Shown here one piece after another: positions 11,601 to 25,300 of a DNA stretch of 64,000 bases. The notes beneath the pieces are model-generated. The model ran no database searches and was not told where the DNA came from. It saw only the letters and a list, made by a program, of their open reading frames with translations. Within the stretch, counting starts at the first letter, position 1; every line of letters starts with the position of its first letter. The DNA is from Sipunculus nudus (lineage: Eukaryota; Annelida; Sipuncula; Golfingiida; Sipunculidae), in assembly GCA_026874595.1 (NCBI GenBank), contig CM049308.1, positions 26,150,367 through 26,214,366 of the forward strand, in the 5' to 3' direction. The position numbers were made by a program, and so were the translations under genes.

Positions 11601-14600
11601 TTATATATTTGCACTTCTTTGCAAAGTAATTACAGCAATATTAGACAGCTTGTGTCATTTTGATTTAAACGCCAGAGTTAGACAGAAGCCACCTTTTTGA
11701 TATAATGTGCACTGCATAGCTAGAGGTGAAGCAGTGTTAGTGTATGTATGTGCATTTCTTGGATAAGCAAAGCGATGTCACTCAGTTTGTGTCACTCTGA
11801 ATGTTACACGGCCATTTTTGACACAACGAAGGTGATCACTAATTTTCACAAGGATGGTCCTTGATTCAGAGAACAGACAACATAACAATACAGCAAATGT
11901 AATATTTAAAGCCTTGCGAAAATACACTATATAAAATAAAAATATAGCAGCAAACAAACTCTTGAAAATCTGCTTAGGTCACCTGCATCACTCGTTACTC
12001 ATGATATACTTAGTTTGGCCTATCTTTAAATCAAGGGGTATTGTTGCAGATGTAAATGATAGCCTCGAGAGTGACAAGTACTGTGAAAAGCTAGATGACT
12101 ATTATAGTTACATTTAAGGAAAAAAAGGCATGGTTCTCAGGCACTTTTTTTCAGAAATCAGTGCTGGCTGGCAAATTTTTTTTTTTTTTTACCTTTTTCT
12201 TGTATGTTTTGATGAAAATGTCATAAGATCAGGGAAAAGCATGATAATAACAGAATTGTTTTGCTAAACAGGTTAAACACTAAATAACATAGGAAATCTG
12301 ATCAAAATTGCATTATCTTCTTGAAAGATGAAAACCTAAATAAAAATATTTGATGCGGGGGTTAAATTTGACGCAGGCAGTGCCTGAGAACCATACCTTT
12401 TTTTTTGGCCTTAGAGGTCTACTGGATCCCTGAATCAAGGAGTAATACTGCAGAAGTTAGTGATAGCCTTGGAGTGACATAGATGTAAATGCCGGCTACA
12501 TATAGCACAAAGTCAACTGCAGTGTTGTACAATGTTAATTAAGCGGAAGCTGTGTCTCTTCAACTCAGAGAGTATTTTATACAGTGAAATGCAGCATGAA
12601 TGCAGTGTCACTCAGAGAGTTCTACTGTGTCCTTGTCATAGAGAGCTTAACATAGACAACGCATTCCATCACATTTAGATATACTTACTGGGCTTCTTTG
12701 TATAAATCTCTATAATGGATTATACTGAGCTTAGCATTGCAACCATATCCCTTATTGTTATTATTAGCCAGGACGTTAATGTGTTTGTACAATAATGTAA
12801 TGGGATACTTTAAAATCCTCATATATTCATGGTAAAACTTACTGCTTTTCAGCACCATCTAGCATCTATACATGTTACAGCTTTTTCTGGTTTTACTTCA
12901 AATAGGTGCTCTAAAGTATTTTACTTACTCTCTAGATTTTACATATAGATACTATATCACAGTAGTTCACTGGGTCAGAGGTTTATAAGGATCTGAGATA
13001 AGGATAGAACAGTTGTTTGAGTACAGTTGACCCTGCTTTGGGTGACCTCCCTCTATGCAAAAATCAAATGGTTGTTGATTGCAAGTTGTCATTTTTCCAA
13101 GGGCCATCCGAAATCGGTAACCATTTACAACTTGTTTGTTCCATGAGTTGGATATCTGAGCCATAATCGGAGTACTTACAAACCTATCAAGCACATCAGT
13201 GTCATATTCCTTTTATCCCAAATTAAACTTTAAAATAAAGATTATTTTCTTTAAAAAATTTATTCACTAAAATGTTTAGGCAGAAATATATGGTGATTAA
13301 GATAAATAAATTTACAATTTTGAAGCAGAAATACATTGCCACTTCCTAAACCACATTACAGATTCCTCAATACTTTAGTGACAAGATTTCTGATGTTTAT
13401 AAAAAATTAGTTCAGTAACCCTGAAGTAAAGATTCAATATCCAGCGGAGGTTTCACACAGATGTCTCTCCACTACAGTTTGTGACAGGTAGAGACACCTG
13501 GTGAAGACAACAAGAGCATATCTAATGAAGGTGAAGGTCAACACAGTGTGAATAAATCTGCAATGAGCTGAACTGCATGCTGACTGTGATGCCTCCAGGA
13601 ATTTAATACTGTCAAAGGTCTAGGATAAAAATGTTATGCTTTCTGTAAATTTGCTAATATGAAACGTGAGATATGCTGACATAAAACTTGTTCCACTAGT
13701 ATGCATTTTTCGGCTGGTTAGGGGTACATACACCAAAAAAATTCACAGTGAACCCTTGAAATTACAACCACTTACGGGATCATGATAAAGTCGCTTTTTG
13801 GAGGTGGTCGCTTAAGTGAGGTCTTGTATAAAGAAGAAAAAAAGTGGGACAGTGGTCATTATTTTGAGGTGGTCATTAAACTAAGGTGGTTGTTAGGCAA
13901 GTTCAAAAGCACTTTTCAATCCAAGTCTCCAGAGATAATATGTTTCACAGAATGGACACAAGGGGGTGCTGATTATCAGTTAAGGAAATTTTACCAAAAT
14001 TATGGGGCAGTTTAAAGGTATCCCATTTCTTACCTGAAATACACTGTATGGAGTAAACATTAAGCTGTTAATTTAAAACATTTACATGTATAACTCATAA
14101 CACAATTAATAATCTAACTTACTAATTCTAACATGAAAACAAATATATACTGTAAAAAAATGAGTCTCATATTTCACATAAAAATTAGCAACTCTGAAAT
14201 TAAAATGAACAAGAAGTAACAATAAACACAGAGGAACATACTGACTACAGCTCATGCTTATGTGGGAAATAGTAAGTTTTAAAAAACAATGAACAAATAA
14301 AATAAAGAATGACACTAAATATTATATCTAAGAAACACTGAATATACTTTTCTTTTTGTCATATATGAAGATGAACAATGACAAAACATACAATAACAAC
14401 CGAATAAAGTGCCCTATTCTTAAATTAAAAAAAAAAACATCAGATAAAACTCACATTCCTCATGGAAAATGAGAAAAATCTCAGAAATGACTTCACAAAG
14501 TCAGTTTTTAAGTGCTTTCCTGTTTATATTATTCAACTGTTAAAAATGTTTATCAAAGGCTACATTTTAATCAAAATATGAACATAACCATGCAGCTTAT

Positions 14601-17600
14601 TATCAACCAAAGACAATAGTGTCTTCTACAATGCATTAAACATAAATATGAAAGTGCTGACTTACTTGAGTAAGACCTTGAGTTCTGGTAGCTGTTCCTC
14701 AGGTACCTCGGTTCTGATGGCCTCCAGCCAGTAGGGCATTATGTAGTCCCAGACCTAAACACCATGGTTCAATAAATATTCTAATGGCACTTTATTACAG
14801 TATTTTTAAGATAAAATCTTCATTAAATCAGGTCAAAGTGACCTAATTCCATTCATGATTTTTTTCACAGGTATTAACTATTATATAAAATACAAGAAAT
14901 TCTTATAAAGTTTTATGATGCAGTTTTCTTATGTTTTTTTTTTTTTTGCCTCTGCCAGGAGGGTATGCATTCATCCCTGTTTGTATGTGTATGTGTATGT
15001 CTGTGTGTGTTTGTACACACCATAACTCATGCTATTATAAACAGAATCTCATGAAAGTTTCAGGGCATTTCAGGGAGGGGCCAAGAAACAATTAAGTGTA
15101 GATGTAGATCCAGCACATGATCAAGATCCAGGTACATCATGAAGTAAAATTCATATATGTAGATTCACTTATGCACCAATGAACCTGTGAGTATATGGGC
15201 AGAATAAATGAATGCAAACATGGTTTCAGGAGCATCCAAAAATAAATATAAGGACCCCCCCACAGGCTTGCATTCCTTAGAATGCAGATTTCTTTTATTT
15301 TTATTTGATAGGATAGCCTCATGGCCTCTAGGTGGCACTGTCTATTGCACAAGGATGAAGGTAACCACATAACATGATATATATTGTCAAGCCTTTTGGA
15401 TTCAAGGTTTTTTGTGCTGGGCTTGGTATAATCTGGAAGTCATAACCTGGCATCAAGACATTCTACCCAGTTTTTACCATTTTTGCCTTTGAGGTGCTAG
15501 TAGGGTTCAACAGGGAACTCCTGCCCTGATGGGTTCAACACAATAAGGTCTTAATATTGTCAAAAAGTCATAAAATGTTCATTTTTCAGAAAATTATGTT
15601 TAATGCTAGATCATTTTTATTATACCCACCACAAAATCTGTAAGTGATAATTGAGTTCACAATTCAGAAAAAGTAGCATTTCAACTAGCTTGTCAACCCC
15701 ATGTGGGGTATATGCAGAATCGCATGTATACCCCGAGAGAACAAACATATTCTTCAGTTGCTGATTGGCTGGTAAATTGAGCTATCGCTTGACTGATACC
15801 TAGAACAATGACCTGCAGTAGCAGATTGAGCACTCTTTATTTTGATAAACTGGGCCCTATTTATTGACACCAGGAGTTACCAAGGATCACCGCTGACTGA
15901 AGACTGAGATAGACGTGTCCATCATCAAGCAGTACGAATACATATACAGTAAAAACATAATATTTACTTAAAAGTAAAACAGACAGATCTTGACATTGCA
16001 ATTGAAATATAATATTTTTTATATGTACCGTAAAATCTCCACTTAAAACCGCGGTTTAATGGAGAAATTCAAAATCTTGAAATCAGGTTGATTTCCTGAA
16101 AGCACTGGGCGGTTTATACTAGAAGGGTTTCCTGAATATCTTCCTGACAGACATCGTTTTAGGGCCAGTGAGTGGGCGATAATATTGCAACTTTGGAAGG
16201 CGGTTCTTAGCAGCAGTCTCGCATGCATGGGAGCCGTGTGTAAATGTATTATTTACGATTATTTGTTATTTATAAATTAAATATTGCTGATTAGTTTTCG
16301 TGTGATATATAACTTGTTATAGAATCTTGGTAATTGTCACCAAATAATATGTTTACAACAACCCTGCTGTAACACACAGCGGCCCACTTCGTTGGGCATG
16401 GTCAAGCAAAATTGAAATAAAAGCCTACTTTAAACCCATTTGCTGCATTATTTAGCAATGATTATTTGTTTAAAACATAAAATGAATAAAAAGCTGACAT
16501 CATAAAGAGTAACACAATGGCAGACGATCGTTTTAAAATCAAGTTTGAGTGCCGCCATGTGCTGAAACGCCCCAGTATTCTGCTAAGAATATTTTGAACG
16601 GCTGTACTCGGTGGGTGGTAAACAGAAAAGCCAACTATTTCGTCCCAGCGTGCCTTGCGCGAACACTGCCTTGACAAAATGGCTCCCCACACGGAAACTT
16701 TCTTCAGGAAAAAAACTTGCTTACCCCGACTTTCCACTTTAATTTTACCTTAAAATCACTCGTTTTCAAGCGTCATGTTTCCTATACGTGCTTATCTCGG
16801 CAAGGTAACTTCAGTTACTTTGATATTTAGTTAAGTTGACCAGCAATGTTTTCAAACACACCAGCAAATTGTGACATGGAGCGATGTTTACGTACGATAT
16901 GACGATGATAATACCGAAGTAACCGGTATGAAAATGATTTAAATCTTCCGAGTAATTCCAGAAAATGGAATTTTCATCAAAAATTAAGATTTCAAAATAT
17001 TACTTTTAGAATTAAAATAAACAGTGACTTGAAATGGATCAGCAGAATATTTTTCCAAAATATAATGACAAATCAGTAGCAAACAAGAATACGGCACGGA
17101 ATATAAAATTTGTATAAACAGGCAGAGGTTCACTGGCCCTTACGTCTTCACAAACTTCATGCTTAAGTGACCCTGCAAAAAAGTGTTAAGATGTGTTTAA
17201 ATAAAATGCCCAAGGAATTTTAAAGTTGACAGGAATGGCCAAGTCGCAACCTACGCATTTTCATTTCTAGATGATAACCTGATTGTGTCTTTTGTCAAAT
17301 CATTCCGTAGCGAAAGTTGGTGCGGTTTTAAAGGGGGATTCTTAGTATTTGAGCCCCTCGCGGTGTCTCACCTGGAATTTCGGCGGAGTCTGGGTGCTGT
17401 TTTAATCGGAAGTGCGGTTTTAAGAGGAGTGTGTATTTATGTAGTGTGGTAATTGGGATTTACTCAAATTTGCCAAATCATACTGAGATCCTGAAAATTT
17501 AAACTCAAGGGAATTTTTGGTTCTTTTGAAAAGTCGTTGCCTGTCACTTACCTCAAATGTCACAATGTCATATGGGATGAGACAGAAGAGTCGGTTCAGT

Positions 17601-20600
17601 CCTTCTTTGATCTGGCTGGTCCTGTTAGACAAGGTGTCCCTGGGGTAATATAAAAAAATATGAATGCCACAAAAACTTGGTATCACTATCAGTCCCTCAA
17701 AACTCTAAGAAACACAGTGTTTTGTTAGCTTTTGTCAAATGTATCCAAAACGCATACCTTTAGGCGAAAATTTATTACATCTGCCCAGAATAAAATGACA
17801 AATATAATTCATAACCCTGGCCTGGCCTCCCTCTCAAGTAAAATCAAATCACTGTAGAGTTTCATTATTTTCCACAAAATATTGTAAAATTTGCTAAAGT
17901 CTAAATTATTACAACTGTAAAATAAAACAAAGAAAAATTGTTATGGGTCCAGGACTATTTGGGAGGTGAAAATTACTGTTGTCTTTGGAAGTCTGTGACT
18001 ACTTTATAAAGCAGCTTGTTTAATGAGAAAGGCAGCTGACCCATCTGTACAATCCATGTAAACAATTAAGGTTTTAGCTACATTTATATTGTCATCCATG
18101 TGACACTTTTATCTAATAGAGAATACCTAGAGATTCCATCATAAATTTGCATTTCAAAGATACAATATTATTTCAAGAACAATACAGGGTTGGGAATTTA
18201 TTTTATTTTTAATTCATTCAGGACTATGATCCAAAGGTGGCTGTTCAAGATAAAGGGGTGGGTTTCAATGTATCTATCTATATACATGTCTTGAGTCTTG
18301 AAGTATGGTCTGACAGCCCTGTAGCAGTTTTAATTTAAACAACTATCAAGACCTTTCAAATATTGTGGAACAACATGTGACTACCTAGACCTTTACCTTA
18401 AAGAACAATATGTACATCATTTTACATTGCATGGTAACCAGAATAGGGGAACACATTTCATATACATATACTGAAATCCATCCCAGAACTTCAGGTTGAA
18501 AGTGCAAATGAACAGTGCTGTAGGCAAACTGGCTGATCACCACCATAATCTATATGATCTTACCAGTGACCTCCGACCCTGGCATACTCCACTGGATGTG
18601 GCAGGAGACAGGACAGCACCACAGCGATGTGGTTTTTACATACATCCTTGAGCCAACGACTGATATGCTGAAGTATAAAACAACATGACATAACTATAAG
18701 TCTAACCCAAAGTTCACCATGAGCATAATATGTTATGGCTGAACAGTGGTTCAACATAAATTTAATTTGTACTTGCTTAAGTTTAGAGTATGCTGCAGTG
18801 GTCACTTAAACAATACATGAATTAATTAAATCTATGTATCCCATTTATCAGATGGTTACTGAAAGGAATGAGTTTAAACATTGCTAAAGACCTCCATTAC
18901 AAATCATGAAAATGACATCTCAAATACAAACTATATACATGTACTCAATGACAGCCAGTTCAAATAGCTTTATTTACTCGATCCAGACATCAGTAATTTT
19001 GTTGTTGTTGTTTATAATCATGGTAAATCTCTGTCTATGAACTCACTTACTCTTGATATTATAGCATAAGTACAATGCAAATGACAGACATGTGACAGGT
19101 TTAAATCTACTGAAGCAGAAATAATGAAACCTATATTCAACAGTTGTGTATATATTATTTCAGAGTAAAATAAAATGTAATACTGGTTAGGATAATGTTT
19201 ACCTCTGATTTCAGCCTCTCTATTGCATTCCCAATTGTGTCTACAAATGCACAAAAAATATTGTATGCATTTCATCAGGTTGTATGATGGTAACTAAATT
19301 TAGTGTTATGTGTTTTATTACTCCTTTAACTTCAGTCTGCTTCTACGTTGATATTGCTCTAAAACTGACACAGATGAAATGATCTGTCCCAGAATGCAAA
19401 AAATTTGAACTAGATGTATGCAATCTCCCCCCCCCCCCCCAAAAAAAAAAAAAAACACACACACAATTAAGTGATAATAGGGAAGTGATTATGGAGAGTA
19501 AAACCTCTGGAATAAGTCAAATTCCAAAATACATATCAGGTGAAAAATATGTGATCTAGGACTAATATTGTGCTTAAATTTCAGCTTTTGAAAATCAGCC
19601 ATATTTGAGGTCTGGCACAAACAGAAAATGGCAAAAGAAAGAGGACAAAACAGGCAAGTAAATTTGTGCAATTTATGTCCCTTGCTTCCGCCTCTTGTTG
19701 TCCCCTGCTTGCCCCATCAATATGTTTAAGTTTTTAATGTCTGTGAAGATGTCTCCACATGTCTTAGTGGCTGTGTTTTAGTTTTCATTGCCCCTTGAAC
19801 TGGGAACTGGGAACCAAAGGGAAAATTTTTGTTTTGTTTTTGAGCTGGTGATCATTAATTTTCAGACTGACACTCCAAAACCAATCCCAAGGTATGCATG
19901 AGAGCAATCATTGACCCAAAGTTGAATGAAATCCGATAATATTTAGGAAAGTTATCACACTGAAAGAAAACCTGATGGATGGCCAGACAGACAGACATAC
20001 AGACAGACAAACCCAAATCAATGTCCCCTGTCTGAGGAAGTGTGGGGGGGGGGGGGGGGGGGGGGGGGGACAAAAATGTTAAAATTGATGGTTTCACACT
20101 CAGGGGTCCTAAATATGTAAGATCCATCCACAACAATTTTATTTTTCATCAAATATGGATGTAGAAATAAACTCACAACCCCTAAGAGTCTCCCCTTTCT
20201 ATGGGAGATGTTTGTTTCACCTATACTGTCTCCTTACCATCAGGCAGATAGGCCGTAGAGTCAAACCACTGAAACAGCATGGCTAGCAGTCTACCAAGGA
20301 CCTCCTGTAAATATAATGACATATTTTTATTTCTTTCATGTATGGTTAATACTGAGATTACTATATTTAAGCTATATTAATTAAAAATAAATATATAAAG
20401 TGATTGATAGAATTAAAGTGTAGTTTCAAAGTATGCAACTTTAACATGAAATTAAAATTCATAAACTTCAGATACACACTCTATGAAATAAATAAAAATT
20501 ATGTAATATCTTTAAATTAAAAGGGAAATCATTGATCAAATATATATTTAATCTTAAGTAATTAAATCTTAATATTAATGCAGAAATAAGTATCTATTGT

Positions 20601-22316
20601 GAAACTTAAATATTCAATTAAATGTTTTTAAATAAATAACTTACACTGCATCACTAATACAGTTATATGTAACTATTATTAAAATATAAATCATTCCTAG
20701 CACAAATCTTCCTTCTGGTTAACATTGTTTCAGTGCTGACAGACTGTACCAGTACCACTGAAGCCCCTACTCAAAAAACAAGATCTTCCTCTTGTATTAG
20801 TACAGTAAGCAGCTCACCACACTCATATTGTCATTGATCTTGCAGAGTTTCACCAGCATCCATATCCCGTAACGACTGAGGAGTTTCCGGTCATCATTGA
20901 CATCTCCAATAACTGCCTCATCATCATCAAAGTTTGTCTGCCCTCGATCATCACCCATCTCAACCATACGTTTCTCTTCCAATGGCTGGGCCTCCTTCAA
21001 TAAACTTCAAAACAATTTTTAATTTTTAAGTTTGTGTGTTTAGCCAGGATTTACTTAAAATACTCTGTCTGTTCATACTCATAGGAAAAGGTTGTCTGTG
21101 TCGATTAGAAAGTAATAAAATGATTTACTGCATGAAGAGGTTTAGCTAACTGACAAATGCAGTTTCACTTAGAGTATCTATATTAAAAATGACGGTGGCA
21201 CTTATCTGTCATAATAGCGGCAGCATTTTGGAAATGCCCCTTTTTTTGTTCTTGAACTGTCAGGGCAAAAGTCAAGTGTGTCTCATAGGAGGAGGGGTGG
21301 GTATTTTCCAAATTATAGGGGGGGGGGGGGAGCATTTTCCATATTTTCCAATAAATCCTAAGGATTTTGATATTATTGCAGTGCCATCTGTCACACACTA
21401 TGCCAGTGATGAATTTATCCAACAGGTGAACTCAGCCCATGGAATACCCACCCAGTTGTAGTCACATGGACCTATTCTTCTTTCTAGCACAGGAATAGGT
21501 AATATGTTACTACAATTTGTATGTATTTTAAGGATGTCATAAATATAACCATCACCCTGCTTCACCAAGTTCAGTAGGTGAAAAGTACATAAAAAGGCCA
21601 AAAGGATGTTACGTAAGTTTTACATTTAATTCAATGGCATAGAAAAGCTACAACAAAAATAACTCACTTAATATACCATACCCAAATACAATATACAGCG
21701 CAGTAAATATAAGTATTAGAGGAGGTTCACTATCAGAGATGATCCTACAGGGCCAGGTTTTGTTCATTAAGGCATCATAGGTCTGACCAAATTAAAAACT
21801 CACAATACTCCTCTCTCATTAGCTGGAATGTTCCTGGCTCTGTGCCAGCTGCCTGTTTGGTGATAATATCATGATAAAAGCAGTGGTTGAAGGAATGAGT
21901 TATAGATCAAATGCAGCCTGACCATTGGACAAGAATTGAATATCACACTGAACATTCTTAGGTTTATCCATATACTTCACATGTTCTACTGAAACATAAG
22001 CACGTATTAATTCTTGATTAAAAAATATACCTGATGATGGCCTCCACCAGGTAGACCTGGGTTTCTGCATCACATGTCCATACATCCTCCAAGTTGTTAT
22101 GAAACACGTGCTTCTCTCCGACCTCATCACCATGTTTCAGGGCATGGCATGTGGCACAGAAACGTATGGGTCTGTTTCTGTTGATGCTGGCACACTCAAT
22201 GGAAAAGCAGGTCATCACAGCCTCATTTTTAGCTGCTGTGCAGTTCTTAAAAGATATGCGGATAATAACAAGCTTAATTTATCATATTTATCCATGTTTA
22301 TTCTATAAATGTGTTC

Positions 22317-22372
<56 letters not shown>

Positions 22373-25300
22373 ATTAGTTCTGAGTCACTACCACAGCTTG
22401 CGCTCATTGGCTCATCAGGTGACTAAAATGCAACTACAGCCATATTGAATTTATCATTTCTTTTTCACACAGTAGGGTGGCTTTGTTCCATGGCGACATC
22501 TTGATACAATTTTGGCACGTTTATTCAGTCAGTTCTTTTGTCTGGAGCTTGAGATAGCCAATTTCTCAATGATCCAACAAACAACTGATTTTATAAAATC
22601 TGCGGCTAACCAGTTTAACTCCAGATTTGGAGATGGAATGAATTTTTTGAGTTTTCTAGCTTACTTTGAAATAGACATGTTTACAATTAAATATCTAAAT
22701 GTAATAAACTCCATGGACTTTCGATGAAATATCAGTCTAAGCTTTAATGACAGCTGGAAAATGTGATATTTTTATTGACCTTGTGTTCACAGATGAGGCT
22801 GACTTTCTCCAGAGGTTGTAGGATGTCCACCATGTACTCAGCATGCTCCCTCCTCAGCTGGTCACAGCAGTCTACACAGATGTACAGAGGTGGGGGCTTG
22901 TCACCACATTCTATAGCCGTGGCCGGATCCAAGCACATCTACATACAATAAGTCGATTATATTAATGATTGGTCCTTTTTTCTTTCATAATCAAGTAAAC
23001 TGTTTACACTGTCACATAGTTAACCACAACCCATTATGTAGGCACTTACATGAATGGATGTCATAATCATCAAGAAACAAAGCAAATTTGTGGAATTTAT
23101 GTTTCCCACTTCCGCTTCTTGTTATTTTAGCTTCCTGCACTGTGATCTTTATGCTTGCCTTCTCATTATGATTTAGTTTTTATTTTCTCCTGAAGATGTC
23201 TACACAAGTCATAGTGCCTGTGTTTTAGTTTTCATTGTCCCCTGAAAATGTCTCCATGTCATAAATTCTGTTGTCAATTGGGAACAATGGGAATTTTTTT
23301 TTATTTTGGAGCTGGTGGTAAGACATAAACTCCAAAACTAATCCAAAACAAGGTATGCATAAGAGCAATCACTGACCCAAAGTTGAAGGAAATCAGATCA
23401 TTTTTAGGAAAATAATCACATGGAAACAAAAAACCTGATGGATGGCCAGACAGAGGACAGACAACCAAAATGTAACCATTCCACAAAAGGAGGTGGGGGG
23501 CCCAAAAAAATATATTTTCATCCTGTCAGAAACATGAGGAAGACAGGACACAAAGTTGTGAACAACATCAAAACTGAACCTTGTGCAGAGAACAAGTGTC
23601 AATAACTGGCTGTTACAGTTACTTTTAAGCATGTTGTTGAGTCAGACTGAATTTTTTTTCTCTATATTTTAGGTATAATTCTACACAGCAGATATCATGG
23701 TGACATAAAATAATTGATTAATAATAGAAGATCAGTCATTTCATTTCTTTCAATCACTGAACTCGATTTAACAATCAAATCCTACCACTTTTACAAAACA
23801 ACTATTAACTAACAATGTATATTCATTAGCCCTGATTACAAGACTCAGTGGGCATTCATACTGTACTGGTAAGCCTATCTGAGTCATTATACAAGTCATA
23901 CAAGAAAATGCACTGCAATGTCAATCCATGGAATTGCACTGATACTGTCCATCCATGGTATTGCATTGACACTGACACTGTAGTATTAAGCCAGTATTCT
24001 AAACATCAGGCAAGGCTGATGAGTTAACACAAAAGAATATTGTGAACTAACAAACCAAAGTATAAATCAATCTCTGTGTTGCGTCAATTGAATTCATTTG
24101 GTCAGAATTTCAACGAATATGCAAGGGGAGATACATATGGTAGATGTTGTTAGAAAATACACACACAAGTCATATTATAATAGATACCAGATAAAGGTTC
24201 ATATTTCAATGGAAAATACATGTTAAAAAGCATTTGAACTTGAGCAGTTTAGTCACTAAAATGAAGATATATCTTACAAAGAAACAATATATGCTACTTC
24301 ATGAAGGAAAATCACTGATACTTGAATTTTATAAACTGAAAGAAGTGATCATTTGAAAATATATGCAGTATTCAGGAGAAACTGAAAGAGAAGCAATACC
24401 TTCACAGCTCTAGTGCTCCCAGAGTTTGGACAGTTTTCCCTCTGACATGTGATGGGGTGCCAAGCTACATAGTACAAACGTGACAGAAAACACCCGATAA
24501 TCATCTACAAATGTATGGTTAAAGTGAAAATAAATGAAAATATTTTTTTTTTCTGAAACAAATAGGAACCTAACTTGCAAATGAATGCTTGAAAGTCATA
24601 ATTACATAGGATCTCTTTCGATAATCTACATGCTTAAAGCGAATCAGAGGATAAAAGTAGCAGTTAGAAGTATTTAATAGAATTTATTGTGTAAGAAAAT
24701 GTAAGCTGAATTCATTCTTTTATGAATAAATGAATTCTCAAGCAAAATAAAAAAAATAATTAATGAATAATTTCTATCTTATAAGATTATATAGTTATCC
24801 TCAATTTCATTATATATTTTCAAATTCATTCTCGAATTACTATGAGGACAATACTGAAGAAAGGATGACATACACAGAACATGGTGTCAATATTGATAAA
24901 TTCAAGAAAACTCACAATACCACAGTCACAAGACCAACACTTTATGCTATAAAATGGTTATACAGCACTTTCATAAAAAGAGGTATTTTTGAGGATAGAA
25001 AGTGGTCAAACAGGACTAAAAATCATGCAGTTTGTGTAACATTCCATATGCACTTTATAACCATGGTGAAACATATTGAACAGGGCATAAGTATATAAAT
25101 ACAAATATAAGTATGTAAAACACAACATTTGAATACAAGACAGCATCTTACCCCTGTGAGTGAAGCCTTGTTAAATACGGTATAGTATTAAGTGTTAATA
25201 TATATAGAAGCTATATTCACATATTGTGCATTTAACTACCTGTATCAAATATGATAATTATTAAAAACAATCTTTACAACATTCAGAGCATAAATTATAT

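Larger units (their letters stand above)
9362..14665. other. Long UNC79 intron 16 (between exons 16 and 17)
   Basis: About 5.3 kb, very AT-rich. It contains the SINE at 11.2 kb, the MITE at 12.1 kb and an old inverted-repeat remnant near 13.75-13.92 kb. I see no further exon; the flanking exons join in phase. Confidence 0.7.
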
